Source: Symbiodinium sp. CCMP2592 (lineage: Eukaryota > Sar > Dinophyceae > Suessiales > Symbiodiniaceae). From it: a DNA stretch of 64,000 nt. Location of the stretch: positions 1 to 64,000 of the forward strand of contig CAJNDT010001857.1 of the NCBI GenBank assembly GCA_905221615.1. The letters are read 5' to 3'. Under the pieces are notes generated by a model. The model was not told where the DNA came from, searched no databases, and saw only the letters and a list, made by a program, of their open reading frames with translations. How positions within the stretch are numbered: position 1 is the first letter of the stretch; each line of letters begins with the position of its first letter. This document shows, in pieces, positions 9,801-17,526 of the stretch. The position numbers and the translations under genes were made by a program.

Positions 9801-12800
9801 TATCCTCGACGGACGAGGAAGCCAGGTCGTCGCAGGCGGCAGTGATGGCTCAGAGAATGGCGGATCTCACCGCTATGAAGAGCTCGGCTGCCGCGCGACG
9901 ATCCGATGTGGTGACAGTAGCATCGGTGATAGAAAGCACGGCTCGGGAGGAATCCGAGCGGAGGCAGATGGAGGAGCACGACCAGCTCACGAAGATTTGG
10001 CGCGAGTGGCACACAATGGCAGTGCTTTCACAGCCAAAATCGCCACTGCCAAAATCACCGCTGCCGTCAAAGCTGGAAGAAGAAGAGGAAGAAGGATGGG
10101 GCAAATGGCGCCCAGATTCTGGTGTGGCCACGGATGTTGCCGAGGCCCTGGATGCTGCAGAGAAATCCGTCGAGAAAGTGCCCAAGCGCAAGAAAAAACG
10201 GGCATCTCGTGCGACAAAGGAGGCCACGAAGGCCTTAAAGGAGGCACGTGGTGCGGCAAAGAAGGCCAAGCGGGCCTTGAAGGAGGCTGCAGCAACCGAG
10301 AAGGCCGAGGTGGACCCTGTGGACCCTACTTTTCCGAATCCACATTTGTTTGTCGCGCCCACCTCGAAGAAGAAGGCCCGGAAGCTGGAGGATGGTCCGG
10401 TGACTATGGGCTACAAGCGCCAGTTCATGAAACTGGACCAAGTGGTTCGCACGGAGAAGAAGGTCGTGAAAGCCAAGAGGCGTGCGAGAAAGGTGGCAAA
10501 GGGCAAAGCGCTTGCCGAAGGCGCCCTTGGATGGGTGCAAAGCCGCCTGGACGAAAGAGCCGAAGGCTTGCCGGCCCAGGAGCCGGAGCAGGGGGCAGTG
10601 GACCTACTTGTGGCGGTGGGGACTGCGGAAACCACTGTCGATGCCCAAGAAGCTGTTCCTGTACCTGCGAAGAAGAAGCGAAAGAAGAAGGAAGCCGCTG
10701 CCGAGGCTGTTGTGGAAGAGGTGGCGCCAGCTGCTGCCGAGGAGGAGGTGCCGATTACTCCGGCGCCCTCAGCTCCACGTGGAAAGCCTCGTTTGGCTCC
10801 AACGCCAAAGACAGCGAAGGCCAGGCCGGCTGTGACCTTGAAGCCGGCCGTTATCGTGATTCCGGATGGGCCACCGCAGCCAAAGGTGAAGCCGTCCAGG
10901 TCGCCGTCTTCGAGAAGAGTCGTGGCAAAGGCACCAGAGACCCCTGGAGCAGTGGATCCTGCTTTGGTGCCAGTGAAGGCTATGCCAGTGAGGCCAGTGC
11001 CATTGGCGGCGGCGCCTCCGAAGGTGGTGCCCGTGAAGGCCATGCCGGCATTGCCAGCGCCAGCATTGCCGTTGCCGCCGTTACCGCCCCCGCCGTTGGG
11101 GTACCAAGGATCGTTTTTGCTGGGACCGCAGCCGCCTCTGGGATACCACAGATCGCTTTTGCTGCAAGCCCCGCCGATCGATCCAAAGAGCAAGGCACCG
11201 ATCCGCCCAACACAACGGGTACTCGGTGGTTCGTATGGCCCTCCAGACCAAGGGTCAACGCAACAAGGACGCGGATCCAAGAGATCCCGGTCCCGCTCTG
11301 TTTCTATCTGAGATCTACCTCGCGACCAACCGCGGGACGCAAAAGAATGCATCTGAAGAGGAAGTGGAAGCGATCTTCTGTGAGAGTAGGTTGCTTTGAG
11401 TGTGGTGAGTGTCCGGGTGTGCTCGGTAGAAAGGGTGAAGTTCTGAGGTTGCAGCGTTATAGGGTTTTACGGGTTTTTGGGAAGGGTTTTGCAAGTGAGT
11501 GTGAGGCCCAGACCCCCACGGAAGCCTGGAGGCCCAGTGACGTGCTGCAAGTGTTTTGCGAGGGTTTTGTGAGAAAGGCTCAGGCTCTACTTAAAGCCTT
11601 GGGGCCCTCTGTGCGAGTGTGTTTGCCAGGGTACGCGCAAGAAGCCCCGAGAGCCCAAGCCCCCAAAGCGTCCAAAGTCACCGAGGCACCGAGAGTCAGC
11701 AAAGCACCAAAAGTCCCCGAAGCACCGAAAGCCAAAGCACCGAGAGCCAGCAAAGCACCGAGAGCCCCCGAAGCACCGAGAGCCAGCAAAGCACCGAGAG
11801 CCTCTGAAGCCGTGGAGTGTTTTGTGCTGGGTGTTGTGCGGCGTCTGCGGTCCTTGTGCTGTTGTGGCTTGGAGCGTGTGCGTGGCTTGTGGTTGTGTTG
11901 TGCTTGTGGCTGGGATGACCTAAGGTCGGAGCCTTTGAAGGTGAAAGGTGGCTGTGATGAGAAAGTGTCTGAGCCGCCACACCGTTTGTGCATGATGCGT
12001 GGACTTCCGGTGGAAGTGACGATTTCCGATGAAGAGTTGATTCCGGATGGTGATCCACCAAGGCAGGCGGAACCCGCACAAGCCTCAGCTCCGGCGCCGG
12101 TTGTTGAAGCAGAACCTGCTGCTGAAAATGCTGGGGATATTTCTGAAGAAGGGGAACTTCATGTTCCACTGGAGGATAAAGAGTATCAGGAGCACGTTGC
12201 TCGGGGCCATCAGCCCTATCTTCCTTCGTGTTCCTTGTGTGTGTCCAGTCGAGGAGTGATTCCAGCGCGAAGGCGCAAAGATCCTTCAATTCCGCAAGCG
12301 AGCTTCTTAAGCGACTTCTTGTTCTTTACGAAAGACCTGAGAGTGTGCATTGTGGTGCACGAGCTTAGCGGATATTGTTTCGCTGTGCCCTACCCCACAG
12401 GAGGTGATCCAGGGCATGTTGCACGGTGTATAAACGCCGAGCTGGCCGCCGCCGGTATTCAAGGTCAGCATGTTGTGGTGAGGATGGATAATGAAGGGTC
12501 TCTGATCTCGCTTTGGAACAAGGCGGGAAAAGACCGCTCATACCCAGGCCTCTCGTTGCACATAGACGCGGTGCCGAAAGGACGGCCGCAGTCGAAAGGG
12601 CTTGTGGAGGTAGGTGTGCGACACTTGAAGGAAGCCTTCTGGGTGAATTGGCTAACGCTAGAAACTACGCTGGAGAAGAAGCTCCGGCTGGGTGGTTTGT
12701 TGTACAAGGAAGCTTTGAGATATGTTGCTAGGACCAGGAACCTGCATGCGACCTCGAAGTCGCAAACCACGCCAATTGAAAGGCTGAGACGCCAACATCT

Positions 12801-14355
12801 TCCCGTGACGAAGACGTTTCCTTTTGGTTGCAAGGGTTTTGCCAAACCTGCGAAGCAGAAGCCTGAGAATCGAGGCCGCCGCCTCATCCCGTGTATGTAC
12901 CTAGGGCCTGCTAAGCCCAATGGTGGAGGAGTGCGTGTGCTCCCTCTTGATCGGCCTGATGAGGTCGAGGTGATGTCGGCCTTTCGGCCGGACCAGCCTT
13001 ATCTGTATCCTGAGGAGTTGGTGGTACAAGCCGCTGATTCGGGTGCCCCTTCTAGGCAAGACAACGTTTTAGAGCGTCCTGTTTCCTTAGACCTGAAGCC
13101 CCCCGAAGCCTTTCAGCCTGGAGAGCCTAAGGGTAATCTAGTTGAGAGGGGGAGTGCGGAGCCGGAGGCTCCAGCTGAGCTCTTGGAGGATGAGCTTATG
13201 GACTATGATCCTTCTCCAGTTGAGGAGGAAGAGGTACTCCCTGAAGGGCCCCCTGCAGGAGAGAACGAGGCCCCACCTTTGTACGATGTGGACATGCAGC
13301 CGGCCGACGATGATGATCCCATGGAGGTGGCGATCAGCTGGCTGGAGGACCATGCTTTGTACTCCATGTGTTCTAGACCTGAGGTTGTGTTCGCGGCAAA
13401 GGACGCTAAAGGGTCTAGGGCTGCCAAGTTGGAGTTTACTTTGAAGTTTGGAGGGTCCAAGGTGAAGGTTGAGGTTCCTTCTGGGGCTGCTGATGAGTAT
13501 ACTGGAGAGGTTCTTGAGGAGAAGAAACTTGGGGAAGGGATGCGTCTTGAAATGGAGGAACTGGACCACTTTGGTGTGTGCCAGGTTGTGTCGGAGAAGG
13601 AGGCGTTTCGCCTTGTGCGGGAGGCCAAGAGGAGAGTGCTTTCCACCAGGTGGGTGTTGCACTACAAGGACGGGCACAAGCGTGTGCGCTGCCGTTTGGT
13701 TGTGCGTGACTTTAAGGGGCCCACCTCTGCTTTAGCTGATGGCATCTATTCTCCTACTACTACCTTAGAGTCTGTGAGGTGTCTGTTGGGGATGTATGCG
13801 CATTTCGGAGGGAAGGTGATTTCGGGAGATATTTCTGTGGCCTTCATGCAGGCTAAGCTGTTTTCTACTGAGGTGGTGAAGCTGCCGGAGAACTGTAGGA
13901 CAGTGTCAGGTGAACGTGTGCATTGTCTCCTGAAGCGTGCCATGAATGGTTTGCGGATTGGGCCTTTGGCTTGGTTTCGTGAGCGAGGAGAAACACTGAG
14001 AAAACTTGGTTTCTTTGTCACTGCTGACAGCACTGTGTATCGCAAGGTGATCAAGGAGAAAGGCAAGGATGCCATTGTGTTGGTGTTGGCCTATGTAGAT
14101 GACATCTTGGTTTTCAGCACGGTTGCTAGTGTAGCTGAGAAAGTGTTTGAGGAACTGAGTAAAGTGTTCAAGATGAAGCGCACGGGAACGCTTCAACCGG
14201 GAGAGAAATCGGTGATCTCCTTTCTTGGGAGAAACATTTATCAGAGGAAGACCGGAGACTTGTACTTCGGACTCAAACCCGGGATGCTCCATAGCTGTGC
14301 GGAAGAGTATCAAATCACGAAGGGAGCCCAAGAGCTGATTTGCAGTTTGTTGTAG
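6835..14355 (+). CDS. Copia Gag-protease-integrase-RT polyprotein frame
   Basis: The 2506-codon frame starts 32 bases after the primer site. Residues 1-430 are Gag (Ala/Pro/Gly-rich head, then a helical part), followed by a K/G-rich linker and a CCHC knuckle (C451, C454, H459, C464). The aspartic protease site is D592-S-G-A. The integrase has a zinc motif (H1787, H1792, C1799, C1802) and acidic residues D1827, D1885 and E1925. Copia-type RT follows from about 2260, with YVDD at 2420-2423; the frame ends soon after RT. RNase H lies downstream in another frame. Between protease and integrase are about 950 residues (roughly 760-1710) with no recognised domain: low-complexity repeats, a short hydrophobic stretch near 825-845, and a 1.5-kb part whose sensible reading is in the +1 frame (9764-11311). 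Translation of this spacer as part of the polyprotein, or its removal by splicing, cannot be decided from the sequence. Confidence 0.85.
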   Translation: MASPLQGGSSETPAQNVPVPEEGMDFDLFGPGPVGPVGPVNSPVGSPTAQQAAAAAPASGSATVPEGVSGPAVAPVAPAQCPVPPNPALGGEQLQQLMLQMLNNQNTALQQQQNQMNFLMQAQSAQLTLLNRRLDEKEARRKADEDRRKVSSDPFAAAVAASSSGAAPTAPTGSLVAPPSGPAASSGSFSSFGGRAEKYLPPLPLINAGEMKQGRIRELEEFHRFLEVLSSWLALTDDAFVGELRQCLFVAGEIQQVTLPSDTAGRSARLFYLLQQALAKWDRGLEILRSVSTRQSNAAAGYEGVRELYRQYSVNSRMEAVYIRDEMLKLHTKTAALKRPLEVVRFLEDEISKGDKKLVRFPDLCLNAADRSAILLQAVSVQAREYLVLHGKTGSWTEMAESLRFYEEQLRMVELPSGGLRGLKGDKGGKDGKGAKGGKAGGAKDKSQIVCWYCEKKGHYQEECRQRIADEKKQGKGDKSNKPKGKGQGDKDKGKGKEKGKGKHGKDKGKDKKNKKQHARAVADGEAEEEPEGETVMALRASGELVPVDARGGVLRTTPSTTEVPAAAHRVTVEHRVYLVGIESQDSYWLVDSGATSHCMSVSCFEKYEVLRTYDFKPTLSNASNDMIEVLKVCDVRVRFGKLVVVLEHCLITNLDFNVLSPFVAWQRGWHTMLTNTPHIFNKKNKKRIRLTVKDRAWYAVAALKDSGDKMEVDALKPSSSPKATEKPETTKPPKATEKPETAKPPKATKAQKAQKAQEQRSLESVKSLEYTPFKFLLRSLRTHGGSAVSVCEGAALESLERCDLDRLGCGSRSGKKDSEAQPSWTAGSMMISVVSLWCMACVGVLCSLWTLASECACEVPGLGFLQDLRGGSLRRLQGSAVRVVRECACKVSGLGFCQDLQGGSSCRLQGSECARSVRRRLQGSECARSVRRKLQGSECARSVQGGFKWRLQGCARVVHRSLVLKLLFFGLLVLCDGASTKEAARAPGILDGRGSQVVAGGSDGSENGGSHRYEELGCRATIRCGDSSIGDRKHGSGGIRAEADGGARPAHEDLARVAHNGSAFTAKIATAKITAAVKAGRRRGRRMGQMAPRFWCGHGCCRGPGCCREIRRESAQAQEKTGISCDKGGHEGLKGGTWCGKEGQAGLEGGCSNREGRGGPCGPYFSESTFVCRAHLEEEGPEAGGWSGDYGLQAPVHETGPSGSHGEEGRESQEACEKGGKGQSACRRRPWMGAKPPGRKSRRLAGPGAGAGGSGPTCGGGDCGNHCRCPRSCSCTCEEEAKEEGSRCRGCCGRGGASCCRGGGADYSGALSSTWKASFGSNAKDSEGQAGCDLEAGRYRDSGWATAAKGEAVQVAVFEKSRGKGTRDPWSSGSCFGASEGYASEASAIGGGASEGGAREGHAGIASASIAVAAVTAPAVGVPRIVFAGTAAASGIPQIAFAASPADRSKEQGTDPPNTTGTRWFVWPSRPRVNATRTRIQEIPVPLCFYLRSTSRPTAGRKRMHLKRKWKRSSVRVGCFECGECPGVLGRKGEVLRLQRYRVLRVFGKGFASECEAQTPTEAWRPSDVLQVFCEGFVRKAQALLKALGPSVRVCLPGYAQEAPRAQAPKASKVTEAPRVSKAPKVPEAPKAKAPRASKAPRAPEAPRASKAPRASEAVECFVLGVVRRLRSLCCCGLERVRGLWLCCACGWDDLRSEPLKVKGGCDEKVSEPPHRLCMMRGLPVEVTISDEELIPDGDPPRQAEPAQASAPAPVVEAEPAAENAGDISEEGELHVPLEDKEYQEHVARGHQPYLPSCSLCVSSRGVIPARRRKDPSIPQASFLSDFLFFTKDLRVCIVVHELSGYCFAVPYPTGGDPGHVARCINAELAAAGIQGQHVVVRMDNEGSLISLWNKAGKDRSYPGLSLHIDAVPKGRPQSKGLVEVGVRHLKEAFWVNWLTLETTLEKKLRLGGLLYKEALRYVARTRNLHATSKSQTTPIERLRRQHLPVTKTFPFGCKGFAKPAKQKPENRGRRLIPCMYLGPAKPNGGGVRVLPLDRPDEVEVMSAFRPDQPYLYPEELVVQAADSGAPSRQDNVLERPVSLDLKPPEAFQPGEPKGNLVERGSAEPEAPAELLEDELMDYDPSPVEEEEVLPEGPPAGENEAPPLYDVDMQPADDDDPMEVAISWLEDHALYSMCSRPEVVFAAKDAKGSRAAKLEFTLKFGGSKVKVEVPSGAADEYTGEVLEEKKLGEGMRLEMEELDHFGVCQVVSEKEAFRLVREAKRRVLSTRWVLHYKDGHKRVRCRLVVRDFKGPTSALADGIYSPTTTLESVRCLLGMYAHFGGKVISGDISVAFMQAKLFSTEVVKLPENCRTVSGERVHCLLKRAMNGLRIGPLAWFRERGETLRKLGFFVTADSTVYRKVIKEKGKDAIVLVLAYVDDILVFSTVASVAEKVFEELSKVFKMKRTGTLQPGEKSVISFLGRNIYQRKTGDLYFGLKPGMLHSCAEEYQITKGAQELICSLL
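8998..9106 (+). repeat. In-frame 36-bp repeats in the Copia spacer (KATEKPET type)
   Basis: Units encoding KATEKPETTKPP and KATEKPETAKPP are followed by shorter KATKAQKAQKAQ units. The period is a multiple of three, so the polyprotein frame is kept. Confidence 0.8.
9397..9669 (+). repeat. 96-bp and 39-bp direct repeats in the Copia spacer
   Basis: A 96-bp unit starting GAGTGTGCTTGC at 9397 recurs at 9493. Each copy includes AGGGTTAGGGTTT, a telomere-like string. A 39-bp unit starting at about 9553 (GGCTGCAAGGCAGTGAGTGC) is present three times, to about 9669. Both periods are divisible by three. Confidence 0.85.
9764..11311 (+). CDS. Accessory Lys/Pro-rich protein frame nested in the Copia spacer
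   Basis: This 515-residue frame is shifted +1 relative to the polyprotein frame that runs through it. It starts MGRRRKKQPEPP; the frame is open further upstream to 9569, but that part only repeats a 39-bp unit. It has a charged helical segment with ERRQMEEHDQLTKIWREWH, a long Lys/Ala-rich segment (KRKKKRASRA, KKAKRALKEA), glycine-poor Pro/Val-rich repeats (PVKAMP three times, PLGYQGS and PLGYHRS), and an Arg/Ser tail KRSRSRSVSI that resembles RS domains or nuclear-localisation signals. The composition looks like a real protein, whereas the polyprotein frame over the same bases is irregular. Both frames lack stops over the whole stretch. I do not recognise a family. It may be a nuclear-targeting or nucleic-acid-binding accessory protein; that is inference from composition only. 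Confidence 0.5.
   Translation: MGRRRKKQPEPPVSSTDEEARSSQAAVMAQRMADLTAMKSSAAARRSDVVTVASVIESTAREESERRQMEEHDQLTKIWREWHTMAVLSQPKSPLPKSPLPSKLEEEEEEGWGKWRPDSGVATDVAEALDAAEKSVEKVPKRKKKRASRATKEATKALKEARGAAKKAKRALKEAAATEKAEVDPVDPTFPNPHLFVAPTSKKKARKLEDGPVTMGYKRQFMKLDQVVRTEKKVVKAKRRARKVAKGKALAEGALGWVQSRLDERAEGLPAQEPEQGAVDLLVAVGTAETTVDAQEAVPVPAKKKRKKKEAAAEAVVEEVAPAAAEEEVPITPAPSAPRGKPRLAPTPKTAKARPAVTLKPAVIVIPDGPPQPKVKPSRSPSSRRVVAKAPETPGAVDPALVPVKAMPVRPVPLAAAPPKVVPVKAMPALPAPALPLPPLPPPPLGYQGSFLLGPQPPLGYHRSLLLQAPPIDPKSKAPIRPTQRVLGGSYGPPDQGSTQQGRGSKRSRSRSVSI
11640..11815 (+). repeat. Imperfect repeats encoding AP-K/R-A/V-S/P units
   Basis: Strings such as GCACCGAGAGCCAGCAAA recur, alternating with AGCACCGAGAGCCCCCGA, and encode a chain of Ala-Pro-Arg/Lys units in the polyprotein frame. 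The stretch lies between the nested accessory frame and the integrase. Confidence 0.75.
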
Positions 14356-15746
14356 GTTTTCTGGCCTGGAGCCAGAGCAACCCAGACTCCAGGAGTGAAG
14401 CGTGTATTCGAGCTGTGCTGCGTTGGGTTCTCACGCTTGGGAATCGGGTTCAGCGGATCCCGGCACAGTGGGTGAACTATCGCCCTTCGGAAAGTATGCG
14501 CGTGATCGATTGTTTCTGTGATGCTAGCTGGAATTTGCCCTCTGTGAGTGGGGCGATTATCTGCTGGCAGTGCAACCTCCTGAAGAGTTTTAGCCGTAAA
14601 CAGACGGTTGTGGCCCTGAGCAGTGCCGAGGCTGAATTGAGTGCTTTGGTAGAGACTGTGAAAGAGGCTTTGTTTGCAGGGTTGCTTCAACAGTCGTTTT
14701 TGGAGGGATTGCCTGAGGATGATACCGGAAGCTTTTGGATCCGGATTTGTACCGATTCTGAGTCGGCAAAGGCGATTGCTTCAATGGAGGGACTCTTGAG
14801 AAGGGTTCGTCACCTGGAGTTGCGGTGTGCTTTCCTGCAGCAGATGGTTCAGTCGGGGAGAGTGATCCTCGAGTTTGTGGCCGGAGCATATAATGCCTCC
14901 GACGGCCTGACCAAGAGTATGGTCTTTCAGGAGCAGCTGGACAACCTCTACGAGGTAACCGGTTTGGTTTCTTTTGAAGACGAGTTGGGTGAGTTTGAGT
15001 TGGAACGCCTGACTGCAGAAGAGCCGGTAAACCGTTCTTTTGTTCCTGAGGAGTACGTTTCACTGTGTGAAGCTGTGGCGAAGAACCAGGTCACCTTTGT
15101 GGTCGTTGAACTGTTCTGCCAGGAAGAAAGTGCCTTACAGAAGGCATGTGAGAAGCTTGAGATTGCCTATGTGGGCGTCACTGAAAAGCTTGACTTTTGT
15201 TCTGAGCAGACGCAGTGTTTTCTGAAGGAGTTGTTTTCTGTGTTGAGTTGTGGCTTGAAGACTAAGATCTACTGCCATATCTCCACTCCCTGTACCACTG
15301 GGTGTCGTTTGCGTTACCGCGGGTGGCGCAAGTACAGTCAAGAGAAGTGGGAAGAGAAGAAGAAGTTGCATCAGCGTGCTTGGGAACTTCTTGAAGGTTT
15401 GTTGAAACCGGTTGCTCGGAGTGAACGCTTGTTGTTGACTCAAGAGTGGCCTCTGCAGAACGACCTCTGGAAGGACCCGCGGTATCTTCAGGTTGCTTCA
15501 GAATTGGGGCTTTCTGAGGGTATTGTGGTAGATCGCTGTGCGTACGACTGTGTGTTTAAACGGTGGTACTTTGCCACGAACAGTAAACGCTGGGTCCAAG
15601 TGTTTCCTAAAAGGGATTGTGACCAAGTGCATGAACATGTACAGGTGGAATTGAAAGATTCAGGGTTCTATCCTGAGAAGCTAGGTCTAGAGCTTGTAAA
15701 GTGTGCTCAAAAGACACTAGGTGCCGCATCAGTCCAAGAGGGGTAG
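14340..15746 (+). CDS. Frame-shifted Copia RNase H with a methyltransferase-like tail
   Basis: The frame is displaced by one base relative to the preceding polyprotein and overlaps its last 16 bases; numbering here starts at 14340, which is a TTG, not a true start. The RT-RNase H connection is recognisable (QFVVGFLAWSQ), then RNase H with D61 (FCDASW), E97 (SSAEAEL), D139 (CTDSES) and D188 (NASDGLTK). All four catalytic acids are kept, so decay is limited. No obvious slippery heptamer is seen at the junction, so a plain indel is as likely as programmed frameshifting. After RNase H come about 250 extra residues that start with VVVELFC (257-260) and contain HISTPCTTG (C318). These recall motif I and the Pro-Cys motif IV of cytosine-C5 methyltransferases, with TPC in place of PPC. 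The rest of the tail, rich in aromatic and charged residues, is not recognised. Confidence 0.7.
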   Translation: MQFVVGFLAWSQSNPDSRSEACIRAVLRWVLTLGNRVQRIPAQWVNYRPSESMRVIDCFCDASWNLPSVSGAIICWQCNLLKSFSRKQTVVALSSAEAELSALVETVKEALFAGLLQQSFLEGLPEDDTGSFWIRICTDSESAKAIASMEGLLRRVRHLELRCAFLQQMVQSGRVILEFVAGAYNASDGLTKSMVFQEQLDNLYEVTGLVSFEDELGEFELERLTAEEPVNRSFVPEEYVSLCEAVAKNQVTFVVVELFCQEESALQKACEKLEIAYVGVTEKLDFCSEQTQCFLKELFSVLSCGLKTKIYCHISTPCTTGCRLRYRGWRKYSQEKWEEKKKLHQRAWELLEGLLKPVARSERLLLTQEWPLQNDLWKDPRYLQVASELGLSEGIVVDRCAYDCVFKRWYFATNSKRWVQVFPKRDCDQVHEHVQVELKDSGFYPEKLGLELVKCAQKTLGAASVQEG

Positions 15747-15749
15747 GGG

Positions 15750-16625
15750 GTCTGTCTGGCACTGTCGAGAGCGGGCAAAGGTACACTGGGTCTCCAGTCA
15801 CAAAACTGCAGCCTACTTTGCTGAACGTGACATTCCGGAATGGAGGCGCTTGATCAATGCCACGACCTTTGTGGCAAACGTGCTGCACAGGCGTTCCGAG
15901 CTTCAAGCAGACCTAGGCTCACAGAGATTGATCAAGTTTGCGAGGATGTATGCTTGCATTTAGCCCGTAAGATTGGTCATGTTCTTCTGCACAAAAAAGA
16001 CAATGACTTTCCGTGGATTTTGCAACGCTGCAATAAGGAAGCTAGTGAGGTTGTCCCTGAGGGTGTCCCTAGGCCCTTGGTTGTCCCTAGTGCCGCCTTT
16101 TCTAAACCCAAACCCACTAAGGCGCCGAAGTCCAGAGCTCAGCGAGCTCATGATGTTCCGGCTGCTGAGAACCCTGGTCCCAGCTCTAGTGTTGCCAAGC
16201 CCTTAAACAAAAAACAGCGCATGTTGGAAAAGCTTGCAATGCCTGAGGATCCCTTGGGTCACCAGTGGATCAAAGGCGCTGAAGGCCCTACCAACTTAAC
16301 GATGAAATGTGGAAAATGCGGCTTGTACGTGCAACAGATTGCTGAACAGGCCAGTTTCAATCGCCTCATGTCCCATCATTGCATTGGTGGGGGTGAGATC
16401 TTGAAAGAGTGGGGCATTCACGAATCACATGCCATGGTCAACATGGGTGTGCAATGGTCATGTTCTAAATGTGGCAGGCTACAGCGGCCACACTCAGGTG
16501 TCGGAGCTAAGCAGCTGCAAAAACCTTGCGACGGCCGTGCAGCTGTCAGCCAACTGGGCAAGGTGGCACAAGGCTCGGGTAACACCACTTTTCTTAGGGG
16601 CGCATCTAATGCTTCTTCTAAGTAG
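15750..16625 (+). pseudogene. Decayed LINE 3' coding end (RNase H tail and zinc-ribbon-like part)
   Basis: The first part reads KVHWVSSHKTAAYFAERDIP and then EWRRLINA in one frame. This resembles the end of the RNase H domain of non-LTR elements, where a SH...N..AD pattern is typical. Near 15840-15900 the sensible frame changes, giving an open stretch to 16625. It contains a Lys/Pro-rich linker (PKPTKAPKSRAQRAHD) and two Cys pairs, MKCGKCGLYV with a distal HHC and WSCSKCGRLQ, which could form zinc ribbons. The reading is fragmentary: no RT is present and at least one frameshift is needed. It may instead be an accessory product of the surrounding Copia element. Confidence 0.4.
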
Positions 16626-16737
16626 GCTTCTTCGCAGCCGGGGCACCATTAAAGGAGCTAAATAAATCCTGGTAAAATCCTTCGCTGAACATGTGATAAA
16701 CTGGGTCCTCAGGTGGCTCAAGCATGCCAAGCTTTTT

Positions 16738-16900
16738 GTAGCCTTTTCTAGCCTTGCCTAGCTTTTCAATGGAATTCCTTAGCCGGGCCCCCGGCCCCAA
16801 ATCAGGAAAAATCTAACTTTTTCTAGCTTTATCTAGCTTTTTCTAGCTTTTTCTAGTTTTTTCTAGCTTTATCTAGCTTTTTCTAGCTTTTTCTAGTGGA
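16738..16900 (+). repeat. CTAGCTTTTT decamer array
   Basis: CTAGCTTTTT and CTAGCTTTAT units are repeated head to tail, most regularly at 16815-16900. A looser version (TTAGCTATTTATAGCTTTTT) appears at 17113-17170. The array follows the LINE-like remnant and could be its 3' tail. Confidence 0.8.
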
Positions 16901-16920
16901 TTGGAAAACGCACTGCATGC

Positions 16921-17095
16921 CACATAATTCGAGGAAAAATCCCCCGCTCAACTAACTGCCAACCCTAAAGCACCAAACAGAACCTTCAATCATACATCCG
17001 AAATCCGCCACCCTGAACCCTTTATCTTCATCCCAAAACCCTCGCCACTATCTCCAAACCCTGAACTCCTGAACCCAAAGCCACAGGTCCAATCG
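16921..17095. repeat. Degenerate telomere-like island (CCCTAAA/CCCTGAACCC)
   Basis: Scattered CCCTAAA, CCCTGAACCC, AAAACCCTCG and AAACCCTGAAC strings occur with irregular spacing. The plant/alga-type telomere unit is TTTAGGG. No perfect array is present, and no gene is seen here. Confidence 0.5.
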
Positions 17096-17221
17096 AGACG
17101 TCATTGCAGGAAATTATTAGTCTTTTTTAGCTATTTATAGCTTTTTATAGCTTTTCTTAGCCTTTACAAGCTTTGCCTATGTTTTTGACATGTTCCATGG
17201 TTTTCTTGTACTTTTCCTGCA

Positions 17222-17469
17222 ATGCTGAAGCGGCCCGCTTGGAAGAGACATGTGATGTGCTCCTATGAACTTTGGGCCAATCAGGTCCTGCTGTTCCCAA
17301 AACAAAAGCAGCAGTCCCTTTCGGCACCAAACGTGACGAGTCTACAGCACCAGAGGCGGGGCCCAAGCAGTCCCTCTTGGCTTTTGGGCAACCTTCCATG
17401 GTGGCGAAGCCCAAAAGCTCAAGCAAATCCAAACCTACGCCAAAACAAGTCAAGTTGTCCTTTACGTGA
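17222..17469 (+). pseudogene. Possible coding fragment of unknown origin
   Basis: From 17272 an open frame of 65 codons reads GPAVPKTKAAVPFGTKR and later KSSSKSKPTPKQVKLSFT before a stop. The basic, Pro/Ser-rich composition looks like a protein C-terminus. It is short, its upstream part changes frame, and it has no recognised domain. It lies directly left of the nested element and may be part of the Copia element's own 3' region. Confidence 0.2.
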
Positions 17470-17526
17470 GCACCGTGGTTGAGATGTGCCGCTTTTGCGC
17501 CTTGCTGGCTGCATTAGCGCTGCCTT

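Noticed and set aside
11311-14355. Separate integrase-RT gene with its own start
   Set aside because: The frame is continuous with the upstream polyprotein frame, and no distinct start is visible.
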